From Microbotryomycetes sp. JL201 (taxonomy: Eukaryota > Basidiomycota > Microbotryomycetes): a stretch of DNA of 64,000 nucleotides. The notes beneath the pieces were generated by a model. That model was not told the origin of the DNA and made no database searches. It saw only the letters and a list, made by a program, of their open reading frames with translations. Numbering within the stretch: the first letter of the stretch is position 1; every line of letters begins with the position of its first letter. Positions 1-10,396 of this stretch are shown here, in pieces. The DNA lies in the NCBI GenBank assembly GCA_033819885.1, contig JAQYUZ010000056.1:1-64000 (forward strand), in the 5' to 3' direction. A program made the translations under genes and the position numbers.

Positions 1-76
1 CCCTAACCCTAACCCTAACCCTAACCCTAACCCTAACCCTAACCCTAACCCTAACCCTAACCCTAACCCTAACCCT
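1..76. repeat. Telomere, (CCCTAA)n
   Basis: Twelve perfect CCCTAA units followed by a partial CCCT, after which unique sequence begins at once. Read outward, the G-rich strand is TTAGGG, the telomere repeat of many filamentous fungi and basidiomycetes. The array is uninterrupted, so this is a true chromosome end and not an interstitial telomeric tract. The short length probably reflects where the assembly stops. Confidence 0.97.
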
Positions 77-435
77 GAACAAAAGACTCGCCTTCCAGTC
101 GTGCGAAGCAGTGAGGTGCATCTCAGTTGAGCGACGACAGGTGACAACGAGTCAAAGACAGAGGGTCGAGCCAGCGTGAGTAGTGCCGCGATGCCATGTT
201 GACAGTGGACCGTGCCGAGAAGCATAACGAGCCAGTCGCTGGACAGGCGACGACGAGTCGCGATGGCGAGCGCTGACTAGATGCAATCAATGCGGCAAGT
301 CACGTGCTGCAACATGATATTCCCAGAAATGCTGCTCTATGGAAGTGTTGCGCTTCAGGCCCCATCAGGGAAAGAGATTGAAGCAAGAAGGCGTCTGAAG
401 ACAACACAGGTTGCGCTCAAGACAATGAACAGAAT
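77..435. other. Short subtelomeric spacer without a recognisable gene
   Basis: About 360 bp between the telomere array and the stop codon of SCC2. I see no satellite, no telomere-linked helicase fragment, no transposon end and no convincing reading frame. An open frame on the plus strand (from about 281) overlaps the last SCC2 exons on the other strand and has no protein-like features. The segment must also hold the SCC2 3' UTR. Confidence 0.7.
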
Positions 436-3400
436 CTACTCTTCATCAAGCTCATCCATCGCGTTTATAGTCCCATCTTGTTCAATCAGTGTGATATACT
501 GCGTTCAATTGGGCAAGAGTCAGTGCATTCTGGCCAGCCCAGTTTGGAATATACGCACGTTTGCTCTCTGCTGGAACAAATCGGCATCAGTCTGCATTGC
601 CTGCAATGCAAACGGCATGCGCGTGTAACCATCGTCCCCAAGAGCCGAGGCAGCATCGGCGCGGCGAATAGGTGCCTGCGGCAAACCTGTCAGCACTCCA
701 ATTTGCCGTGAAAAAGCAACAAGACAACTGACTCGGTCGCCCTGCGCGCTCTTCTTGCCGACGGTATGCTTTGCCAGTTTTGCGTCGCTGCAAACGAGCA
801 CGATCAGCGAATGGAAAATGTCTGCCTGATCTTGACTACTGACGTGATCGAGAATGTGTGTTTCAGATGATCGCGAAGCAAAAGCGCGAGACCATGAACG
901 ACCGACTGCCTAGCCAGGCTGATAGGAGGAGCAGAAGTCACTGCTAATCGCAGGGGTAAGCGCCACTCTGTAGTCACGGCAGGCTACATACCTTGTCCCT
1001 CAGCTTGTTCGCCGCTCTGAAATGCCGTCAGCGCAACGCAAGCACATGCAAAACATCGCTCTCACCTCCGCTTGTTGCAAGAGTCCCGTCGCGCCGGAGG
1101 TTGCCTGCAATTGGTGCATGACTTGCAATCCTGACACGGCCAAGCTTGCGTTCAGGTGCTTGATGATGGTCATTGGCTCTTCCAGTCGCTTGAAGTCGAG
1201 AGTCGACAACGCCTCTGCTAGAAACCGCGCGAAAGAGACGTCCTCCTGGTACGCAACGAAAAAATTCAGCGCGCACCGTTGAGACGAATCTCTGCCTTAC
1301 CTCTGAGCAGTTTGCTCCAGTCTCGCGATCAAAAATACGCGACAGTGTCCTCAAAAAATCAAGCTGGTACTGCCGCTTCTCCTTTTGCAGCAAGCTACAA
1401 GCGAGCCCAAGTCAGCTTGCCAGTACAAGTGACCGGAAAGTAAGCGAGCACTTGCCTGTACCATTTGCCAAATCGCGACTTTGGAGGGTCGCCATAGAAG
1501 CCTGCGTGCAAAGGCATCAGCCAAAGCGCACCTCGGCATAAGACAGGCTTGCGCGCTCACCTCTTGCCGGCTGTCCGACAGCGACGGAAACAGCATACGC
1601 ATGCGCCACCTGTGTCGATTCGAGGAAACGACTGGCGAGCATCGATGCGTGCTTCTGGTGCAGCAAAGCCAAGGCCGAAAACGCCTTCGCCGCAACTTGA
1701 GAGTCCGAGCACGATGAGAGCGCTACCAGCGTCGGACTGAGCGTCATCGGATGGATGAAGCCAGAGTGGGCTATTGACAAGAGGATATCGACGGCAGTGC
1801 GTTGCAAAAGAGCGTGATTTGAAGTGGCAGCAGCGAGCATATGATCAATATAGCGCTGACTGACGGCACTCGGCACCCTGCGGAAGCGAAACAGTCAGCG
1901 CGTGCGACAATATACCAAAGCAAGCAGACTGACCCAGACTCGGCGAATTCGTCCGAGACGCCGACGAGCTCCTCCATCCTGACTTGGCGCTCGCCGTTTG
2001 ACGCTTGCTTCTTCTTCTGCTCCGCCGCTTGAGCCGTCTTCTTGGCGCGGCTCGTGAAAAAGTCTTGCAAAATCCGCAAAAGCTGCAGCTGCGCTTGCGG
2101 TTGCCGAGACGCAAAGACCTCGTCGAGAATGGCAGTCGCACGCGAGTCTTGCATCAAAGTTGGCCGCCCCCGGAACAGAAAGCCGAGCGACGTCAGACAC
2201 GCAGCGCGAGTGAACGGCGCCGTCTGGTACAGCTTCACGAGCATGCCGAATACAGTGTCCGGTATTGATGCTTTCGACAAAGCGTCGATGCTCGCGCGCG
2301 TTTCTGGGAAGAGTGTTCGTCAGGTGGCGCCCTCGACCGATGGGGTGGTTCCTTGCTCACCCTTGACTGTCTTTCGCAAAGCGTCGAAATTGCCATGTTC
2401 GGCCAGCAGCGATACCATGTACGATAACAGCGGAACCTGGCGCAAGTTGACGCTCGCCTTTGTCTCTTCGTCTGATAGCTTCTTGACTTCGGCAGCGAGA
2501 CGCCCTAACAAGTGAGGCGCTTGAGTATTCAGACTGAGCATGCACGCGGAAAGACTGACCAAAGCACGCTCGAAAGACGGAGATGAGCGACGCATAGTCC
2601 TTCGTTTGCATGTGCACGACCGAGCAGAAACAGGCTACGACCTCCTGCAGAGACTGAATCAGACTGTGTTAGCCATTTGCCGGTCAGAAAGGATTGATGC
2701 AGCGTACATTCATGTTTTGCGGCGGCTTGTTGAGCATCGGCATGAGCGCAGTCTGTAGCTCTTTGCCAAACTTTGTCGTCGAGCGTGGCATAGACGTGAC
2801 GGTCGCCCGAAAGATCTTGAGCAGATAGTCACATACGAGCTGCTCCTCCGGCTGTAGACCAAAGCGAAATTGCGTCAGTTGGTGTGTGGGTGCACAAACG
2901 AGTTCGAACACACCGAACTAGCGCCCATCAGGAACGGCAGCAACAATTGCGCCTTTGTGGGATTGAGCAAGTCGTCATCGACGCCGTTGAGCGTATGGAT
3001 TGTTCGCACGCAGGCGGCCACGTCCTGATCAAGTAGGGAGTCAGTCGCCATTGACCCGCGCCTTGCCACGCAGCTTACCTCTGCAAGAGCGTCGCTGACG
3101 AGTGCGTCGACAAGAGTCTCAATCACTTGCCCAAGACGATCATGTACTTGTTCGCGATCGACAGACGGCCTCTCGAGCATCTGTTGACCGAGTCAGCTCG
3201 TGTGCAACGCGTTTGCACGGCAACGTACAAGACAAAGGACCTCGTCGACAGGTGGCGCACGATCTTGATATTTGCCAGCAACGGCCATCATGACCTCGGT
3301 CAGCTCAGACACGTCTGCTTTGCCCTGCGCGCCCCGGCGTGTCTGCTTCGGGAACCACAAGTCGTGGACTGCATCGACAGCCAGTTCCTGACCGGTCACG

Positions 3401-6400
3401 AGGAGCGTCAGCAAGATCATTGGTGCGTGCCGATAGTCTGACGAACCTTGATGCCGTCATCTTCGTCCAAAGAGCGCCACACGAGTTTACGACAAATCTC
3501 TATACGCTGCTGCGAGTCGGATAAAACCGGATACAGCGCTTTGAGAAGCTTGACAACCCGACGACGAACACTCAAGCCAGTGTCCTGGCTCCAGCACGAG
3601 TTTCAGTGATGGTGCTCTTCGCCCGAGAGTTGCCACTTACGGTAATGCGATTGCTAATCAATGGCAGATATTTGGCGGCTAGATCCGGACTCGCGACGAC
3701 ATATTTCCCAACGAGCTCAATCGTGGCATCTCGCACTGCTGGTGAACTGTCGTGCATTCGGCTCTCGATACCCCGACGGATCGACGACTATGACAGAAAA
3801 GTCAGCTCGGGCGCAGGTGCGCGCTTCAGGCAACACTCACATGATGGAACAAGTCAGGGTCTTGAGCCACAAACAGACTGATGGCGCGCATAGCTTTGGT
3901 CCGGATGGCAACGGCAGGCGATTCACAAGCGTCGACGACACGATCGAGCAGCGTCGCATACAATGTCGAGAGCAAAGACGTGCGAGATAGCTGCACGACA
4001 ATAGTGTCGAGAGACAGATGCAGTTCGTCGGCACTGCACAAGGCGCACACCTCAGCTCAGGTTCTAAACGCGACTCTCTTTGCCAGCTCACTTCGGTCCA
4101 AAGACGTCGTCCTGGACGTCGGCCGTCCACCATGTAGTCGCGCACTGAACAAAGTTTTCTGTTAATATGCGGGCTTGTATCGCCTCGTCGCTTCTGTCGT
4201 TCTCATCGAACGTTTGAGTAATCATCGTCGAGCTTTGCACTGCGTCCGCCAGGTCGAGACCGCCCGAGGCCAAGTACCACAGCGACACGGTCTGCGAGAG
4301 TATTTAGTAGGTGCGCTAACAAGCTCTGCCTGCGTACGCACGTCGTCTCCGTCGGCACGAGCGAGGCCCGCAATCAGTCGCTGTCGGAATTGCACAAGCT
4401 CGTCCAGCGACTTCACATCTCCAGTAGACAGGACCTACAGGTTTGCGCAGCTCAGCTTGCGGTATAACCGTGTTGAGCATCGGACTGACCTCTGAACACG
4501 ACTGGACAGATGGCATCGCAGCCACCTTGGCGGATTCGGCTCTGACTCTCGCTCCGAGGTGTCCAAGATGATCGAGCGCGATGCTTTTGAGCGCAGTCGC
4601 TTCGGCGTTCGTTTTCGTTTCTACGAGCACGCCGAGCTGGACACACAGCTTTTGTAAGTGATCTTTGCAGCCGAAAGCGCAACCCAAGACTGACCATTGA
4701 CCGGACAAAGCTCGTCAACAAGACTTCTGCTCCTGGCCACTCGGCGAGATGAAACGCGTTAAGCAAATCTTGAACCAAGTTGTCGAGCACAAGACGGTAT
4801 TCCGACTCTGTCGAGCCGACCGCGGCCTTGCCGACTTTGCAAGACCTGACGAATGGTGGTCAACGCGGAAGTCAGCAACAGGGTCAAAATCGCTCACCTT
4901 TGTAAAAGAAACGACACGATCGTCCGCGCAGTCTTGCCTGCCGCGTCAACCGCGGGCTGCACAATCTGTCGTGTGGCGCTCATCAAGCGCCCAGCCTTGC
5001 TGTCGTCAGGGTTTTCTTCGACCTCGGTTCCGACAAGCTTGTCAGCGGTCTGTCCTGACTCGAGATACGTAACGACGTCACGTCTGACTGTCGCCGGCAC
5101 TGTCTGAACGAGATGCATGAGCAGTGCAGACACGGCGTGGATTGCGGTGCCGTTACGAAGCCTGTCCAGCCCCATGTCAACATCCATATTGCGAACTAAT
5201 GTTTCCCTCAAGCTCACCTGAGGGAACCTTTTGTCTTTTGAGCAATGTCCAACTTGAGCAGGCTCGTCAACACTTCGTCCACAATCCAATCACGCTGAGC
5301 TGGATACCTCGAGAACACTGCTCTGACGAGACCAAGGCTCGCGAGCCTGATCATTTTGACGTTGCGCTTGACAATGTTGCCTTCCGCTTTTTTGCCCTTG
5401 CCCGACGTCGTCGGTGGCTCTTCGTGGAAGAATGGCGTCAACGCAAAGTAAGATACGGATATAACAATATCTTCCGACATGTGCTCTTGCTGGAGGAGCC
5501 GAGAGACGAGTTGGATCGCCGACGTGAGCGCCTCGGATACGGCTCCGATGACTTGTGCGCGAGCAGTCGCCAAAAAGTCGAGGTGCGACGACGATCGAGT
5601 CTCGAGCAGGGGAATGACGAGCGTGTCGAGAGCCGAGCGAAGTGTGGCGAGTAGAGATAGAATATAGTCGGCCGAGTAGAGCGATTTATGCAATCTCGTC
5701 ACGGTAAGGACTGCGAGAGCGGCGCGGACAGCATCGACGGCGTCCGCCAACAGCTCGATACTGTTGTCGAATTGCTCTAATAGCTCAATTGTCCAGAACT
5801 GCTGCGGAATGTCTTCGTCCACATCCATCGGTGCAGACAAGGGGGAGCGCGATCGTGATACCGACCGTGTAGATCGACGGACACCCTTCTGATTCGAATC
5901 TTGGGATGCCGCAACAAAGTGCAACTCGTCAATTTCGGCATCAACATCTTCACCATCTTGGTCGTCTTCGTCTCCTTCGTCGACCTCGACCTGACTGCGC
6001 GATCGTTTCCTGGGAGATACGGACGGCCTCGTCGGCGTTTTGGATTTGCCTTTGCCACGCGTCGACGCAGCTTGTTGATCGTCACCGAAATTCTGCACAG
6101 TTGCTTCTGCCGGCCAGAGCGAGACGTGCTCGGCCGCTTGCCAGCTACGTTCAAGCATCTTGAGTAGTCGAAGCAGTCCCGACTCGCCAACGTCTTGTAG
6201 AAGCGCCTCACCCTTTCCCTTGGCTTGAACCGCCGTGGCAAGCCTAGTGAGCTTTCTGAGGTACTCGGCCCTTATGACACCTTGTCCCTCTGCCGTTCTT
6301 GCGATGTCAAAGTAGGTAGATGCGTCCGACTCTTGTATTCTCGACGACTGTCCGACATGCGAGCTCGAAGTGTCACTGACGATTGAATCTTCGGCCGAAA

Positions 6401-7684
6401 AGAGGTCCGAGATGATATCCGCCGCCCGTTCGACAACATCTGTGGAGCTCAACGGTCAGTTGAGCACCCGTCTCATATGAGAACATGAACAACGGCTCAC
6501 CTTTGCCTTCGCCGGCTTTGACTGTGCCTTTGGTGGACGAGTCGGCCGAGCGCGACGGCGTGACGAGTGCAATCCTTCTGATGGCGCTCTCGACGCCAGC
6601 ACTGCTCGACGCGCCGACCGGGGTTGAACGAGCAGCGGCTCGTTGGCTTTCTGTTTTAATCTCGACAGAGAACCGGCCATGTCCGTTGACTGCTCGTGGC
6701 GTATGGTCGGCACCGGCTTGCGACAATCCTGGTACATGCACGTCCATTGTCTGCATGCGGCCGAAGGATTGCGCATCAATATCGGCCACGTCGTCTGAGA
6801 TCTTGAGCGGGTCGGAGGAGGTATCGTCCTGTGGCTGACGTCGGGAGCCGTTCGTCAAAACCCGCTTCGTGGGCGTTGTCACATCGATTGGATTCAAGGT
6901 CGTTGCGCGGGCTGCCCTCTCATCATTCAAAAAGTTGGCAAAGAAGCTGCGCGAGTCGTTGAGCGAGACTGTGGATGACATCGGCGGCGTGGCGGGAGCC
7001 GAAGCGAGCGAGAGTGGTGATGGGTAAGGATAGTCGACACTGGTCAAGAAGTCGTGTGCAAAGGCATGAGGAGCCGATGTTGGCGGCATGGATGCCGCTT
7101 GGGCACCAGAGATAGGAAACGGTGGCGGTGGCATTTTGCTGGCGACGTTCATTGATCCTGGTCAGCTTGGCATTCAGTCAGTCGTCGTCTTGAAACTTAC
7201 ATGCCAATGGTTTGCTTTGGCCTCATTGTCTCCAATTCTGGACCGAGCGCTGATGCCGCTACAGTGAGCTGCGCCTGCCTCCAGACCCGTGTTTTCCCGT
7301 CTACCGGCGGACCAGCATGGGCAATAAGCGTTTCAATCTCTCTCGCATACTTGTTCAGGATTGGCTCGTCGAGCTGAGCGTCATTTGACGAGTCGTTGAA
7401 CAAGCTCGGCCTCGCCGCTTCTGGCACGTCCAGGTTGGTCACAACTGAGAGCGCATCAATCCAAGTCAGCTTAATGTTATATATCGCACATGTGCTTGAC
7501 CTCGGCAAGTCCGCGCGGATCACCGCCGAGCGTCATCGTCGACCGGTGGCACAAGCGACGACGAGTTGCGCGAACGAAGGCGCCAGGCGAACTGACCATC
7601 TGCCACTGAAGTTAAACCAACGCTGAGAGGGTAGCCTTTCACAATCTGTTGCAGTTCACGGTCGATTTCGCGCTGCGCATCCAT
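436..7684 (-). CDS. SCC2: Cohesin loading factor SCC2 / Mis4 / NIPBL
   Basis: Large HEAT-repeat protein that, with SCC4/MAU2, loads cohesin onto chromatin in the nucleus. Coding starts at 7684 (MDAQREIDREL). The N-terminal exon has a PLS motif (KGYPLSVGLTSVADVV) like the SCC4-binding start of yeast Scc2. It joins the Ser/Pro-rich second part through a 62-nt GTAAGT intron whose acceptor lies at about 7135. Diagnostic HEAT segments follow: HDSSPAVRDATIELVGKYVV near 3757, then DTGLSVRRRVVKLLKALYP near 3580, then the Nipped-B C-terminal domain (SGFIHPMTLSPTLVALSS near 1740). The last exon encodes the acidic tail MDELDEE and a TAG at 436-438, after an intron with donor GTGCGT near 560. Many short introns; total length is probably about 1,900 residues, usual for the family. 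The gene points toward the telomere. I am sure of the family; individual exon borders in the middle are less certain. Confidence 0.9.
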
Positions 7685-8088
7685 CGCTAACCCAAAGACG
7701 CGTCTCGCTGAGTGCTACAGACGACAGCAGTAGCCGTAGCTGTATGACAAGAGTGGCCGACAGACCAAATGACGCGTCGTCTCGTGTCGACAATCGGGCT
7801 GAATGCCAGACCGGAACCCAGTCGTCCCTGACAAGGTGAACCGCGGAAAGTGAGACAGACGCGCTAAATGAAGGGATGGCAAATTCCGCGCGCGCAAGCA
7901 CACAAAACTGAAAGATGTAATGAGACACAGAATGATCCCGTCGATGCAAGGAAGACACCGAGAGCTGATTTTCGAGCCGGTCCAGCAAAGCGGACGGACG
8001 GATAACAAAGTAAGAGGTGTGTTTACTTTTACAACAACATTTGCACAACGATGAGTCGGTATGATATGTTCATGGCAGCGATCCGCCG
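7685..8088. other. Intergenic region upstream of SCC2
   Basis: About 400 bp between the SCC2 start and the stop of the next minus-strand gene. It should hold the SCC2 promoter and the 3' UTR of the neighbour. Open frames here on the minus strand are short and lack protein-like composition. I see no repeat or RNA gene. Confidence 0.6.
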
Positions 8089-9589
8089 TTAATCAAGTCG
8101 AAACTTTGTAAGCGGTGTCAGTATCTCGCCCGATCCAGTCGGCGTGCTCGTGCCGCTGCGATCACTGCAGTCTTCGAAACCGTCGTCGTCTTCATCGTTA
8201 TTGTGCACCTCGCCGGACGCGGACAGAGCCTTGACGGGCCCGGATGCAAGCGTGGTGCCAGGCTTGGCTTTTACCCAGCGAGGCAAGACAATGCCTTCCA
8301 TCGCCTTTTCACTATTGTGATCAATTCGACTGTCTGCTCCGTCGGAGTCGAGCCGCGGCGTGCTTGGACCCGGCGAAACGGAGGGCGTTCGGCGCTTTGG
8401 CGTGATCCGGCCAGGCACGTTCGCCAACCCGGCCCGGTTCGAGCCCCTGGCATTACACGCCGACACTGCGTGTGGAGATCCAGACCGCAGCGCCGAACCT
8501 TTGAATACCTGACTGCCGAGCGGTGGCGACGACGCTCGTGTGTAACCAAGCCGCGGCGAGCCTGCAGGCGAGCTTGTTCTCTCTCCGAGATGGGAGCTGT
8601 GAGACACCGTCGTCTTGACGCGCAGCGGAACGGTCTCGCCAGACAGGCTTTCCAACGTGGATCGGGCCTTGGCGTCTCGATCGCTTGGTCGGGATGATGA
8701 AGACGAAGACGACCTAGGCGCCGCCTGTCCACGCATGTATATCTCTCGCGTGCGCCTGTACCCGGCAATGCCACCTTTTGGTGGATGAAACATGCCCGTA
8801 GAGCCGTGTGTTGGTGGAGCTGCCCAAAACTGTCGCAGGGCTTCAAGTGCGTCGAGTTCGTCAGAATCGACGAGTCTGACTGTTTTTGGTGAGTTTGTTG
8901 GACGATCTGTCGATTGGGCTGCAGCGGTCACACTTGTAGGATGCCGCATGCAGCTCTTGATCGCCTGCGGCGACGGTTTCGACAGGACTCGAAAGTGCGA
9001 GCCAGTGCTGGCGCTGTCGACGCCGGTCGAAGATTTGGCATCACTCTCTTCGTCAGCGTCGACGACGAACCTGTTGCGCAAGACTTGACGGCGGCGGTAA
9101 TCAAAGCCGGTGGCGCGGGCGGAGCTGTCGAGTGACCGGTTGCGCTCCGTGTTGATCTCTGTCAGCGTCGGCGGCTTGTCGTCACCGAACAAGATGTACA
9201 GTATTGGTTTGCGGTACATGATGACAAAGACGGACACTGTACACGGTGAAGGCGATTGTCAGCCCCCGGCGCGCGCACGTTCACGTGAAATCGCTCGGAT
9301 CCCGCACTGATCCCCGAACGAGGCCGGACAGAGACGCACCGGTGATCAGCAGGCCAACGAGGCTGCTCAAGACGACTCTGACGATGGTCCTGGCGACGAA
9401 TGCGACGGGCGGGACGGTGCCGATGGCCCGCTTGGCGAGTTGGGCGAACGCGGCGGCGTGCGACGACGACGAATGCGCGCGAGCAGGGTCGCGCCCGGCC
9501 GTCGCATGACCACTACCAGAGCCACGGGTGTTGCCTACGGCGGCGTGCAGGGCCAAGTGACGCGGCGGCGAGCTGTCGGCAGCCGTCAT
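8089..9589 (-). CDS. Unrecognised single-pass membrane protein with Ser/Pro-rich tail
   Basis: Two coding exons. Exon 1 (9340-9589) starts MTAADSSPPRHLALH and ends inside a hydrophobic stretch. A phase-1 intron (9237-9339, donor GTGCGT, acceptor TACAG) joins it to exon 2 so that VVLSSLVGLLIT runs into VSVFVIMYRKPILYILFG, giving one strong transmembrane segment around residues 65-95. The remaining ~370 residues are polar and low in complexity, with the more ordered patches LDALEALRQFWAAPP and GYRRTREIYMRGQ and a run of serines. No signal peptide or catalytic motif is visible. The splice that completes the membrane segment supports the model. I do not recognise the family; a nuclear-envelope or ER protein is possible, but nothing in the sequence decides this. 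It is divergent from YOS1 with only ~220 bp between them. Confidence 0.7.
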
Positions 9590-9809
9590 CCGTCGCAGGG
9601 CAGGGCAGCGCAGCGCAGCGCAGCAGGCCAAAGACGACAACCCACCGAAATGCGACTTGCTGCCAAAGTCTTGACGCACGAACAAGTCAATCACTTGATT
9701 GCAATCATATGCCGGCTTGAAACATCGCGCAGACTTTATACAGTTCACACATGAATATTGCAATCAGCTTCGCTCACCCATTCTCTCCGCCTCGTCCGGC
9801 GGCGGCGAC

Positions 9810-10217
9810 ATGGTTTTGTTCGGGCTCGGCAGCGTCGCGTACTTTTGCTTGCTCGTGATCAATTCTGTCGCCATTTTGAACAAGGAACGCTTCCTCGCGC
9901 CGTTGGGTTTAACGGCCGGCAGTCGCCATGGCACCGGCGCCTCGTCGCCCTATCATCACCAGTCACAACAGCCACCGACAGCGTACAGCCAGTATGACGC
10001 CTACGGTCAACAGATGCAATCGTCTTACGACAACGACATTGGTCTCAAGCAGAGACTCGTCACGCTGGTCGACGCCGTTAGGACACTCATGCGCAGTACG
10101 TACACAATCCAACCATGCGTATCCACGATGTGTTGAACTTCATCTTTCAACTCTGCTACAGTCCCACTCATACCGATCAACATTGTCGTCATCCTCTACG
10201 AGCTGATCCTCGGTTGA
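9810..10217 (+). CDS. YOS1: Yos1-like ER-Golgi transport protein (IER3IP1 family)
   Basis: Small membrane protein of the Yip1-Yif1 complex, needed for ER-to-Golgi vesicle transport. Exon 1 (9810-10095) begins MVLFGLGSVAYFCLLVINSV, the typical N-terminal membrane anchor, followed by AILNKERFLAPLG. A 66-nt intron (10096-10161, GTACGT to ACAG) interrupts the codon before the conserved C-terminus, and exon 2 restores VRTLMRIPLIPINIVVILYE and ends LILG, as in the family. A polar Gln/Tyr/Ser-rich insert of about 45 residues sits between the two membrane segments; it is longer than in yeast but common in fungi. ATG 9810 fits the family start exactly. Confidence 0.95.
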
Positions 10218-10396
10218 CGTCCCAGGACGACATTCTTGTACCATCACTGCCACGACTAGTAGACACCTTGCACCTGTACTTGTATCGATAGATGCGTCTG
10301 GGGAAACACAAGTGAATCCTCTCTGCTTCTGCACGCAAAGAGGGAACACGAATGCGAATGTGAATACAACAACGTCCCTTGATAGCCCATCTTGCT

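Noticed and set aside
281-628. Plus-strand reading frame of 115 codons near the telomere
   Set aside because: Lies antisense to the last SCC2 exons, has poly-Ser from simple codon overlap and no family features.
7197-7684. Separate small gene upstream of SCC2
   Set aside because: A 62-nt intron with GTAAGT donor and CTGAC branch joins it in frame to the SCC2 body, and its PLS motif resembles the start of yeast Scc2.
8430-8450. GGTTCGAGCCC, like a tRNA T-loop
   Set aside because: Inside a coding exon, with no acceptor stem or anticodon arm around it.
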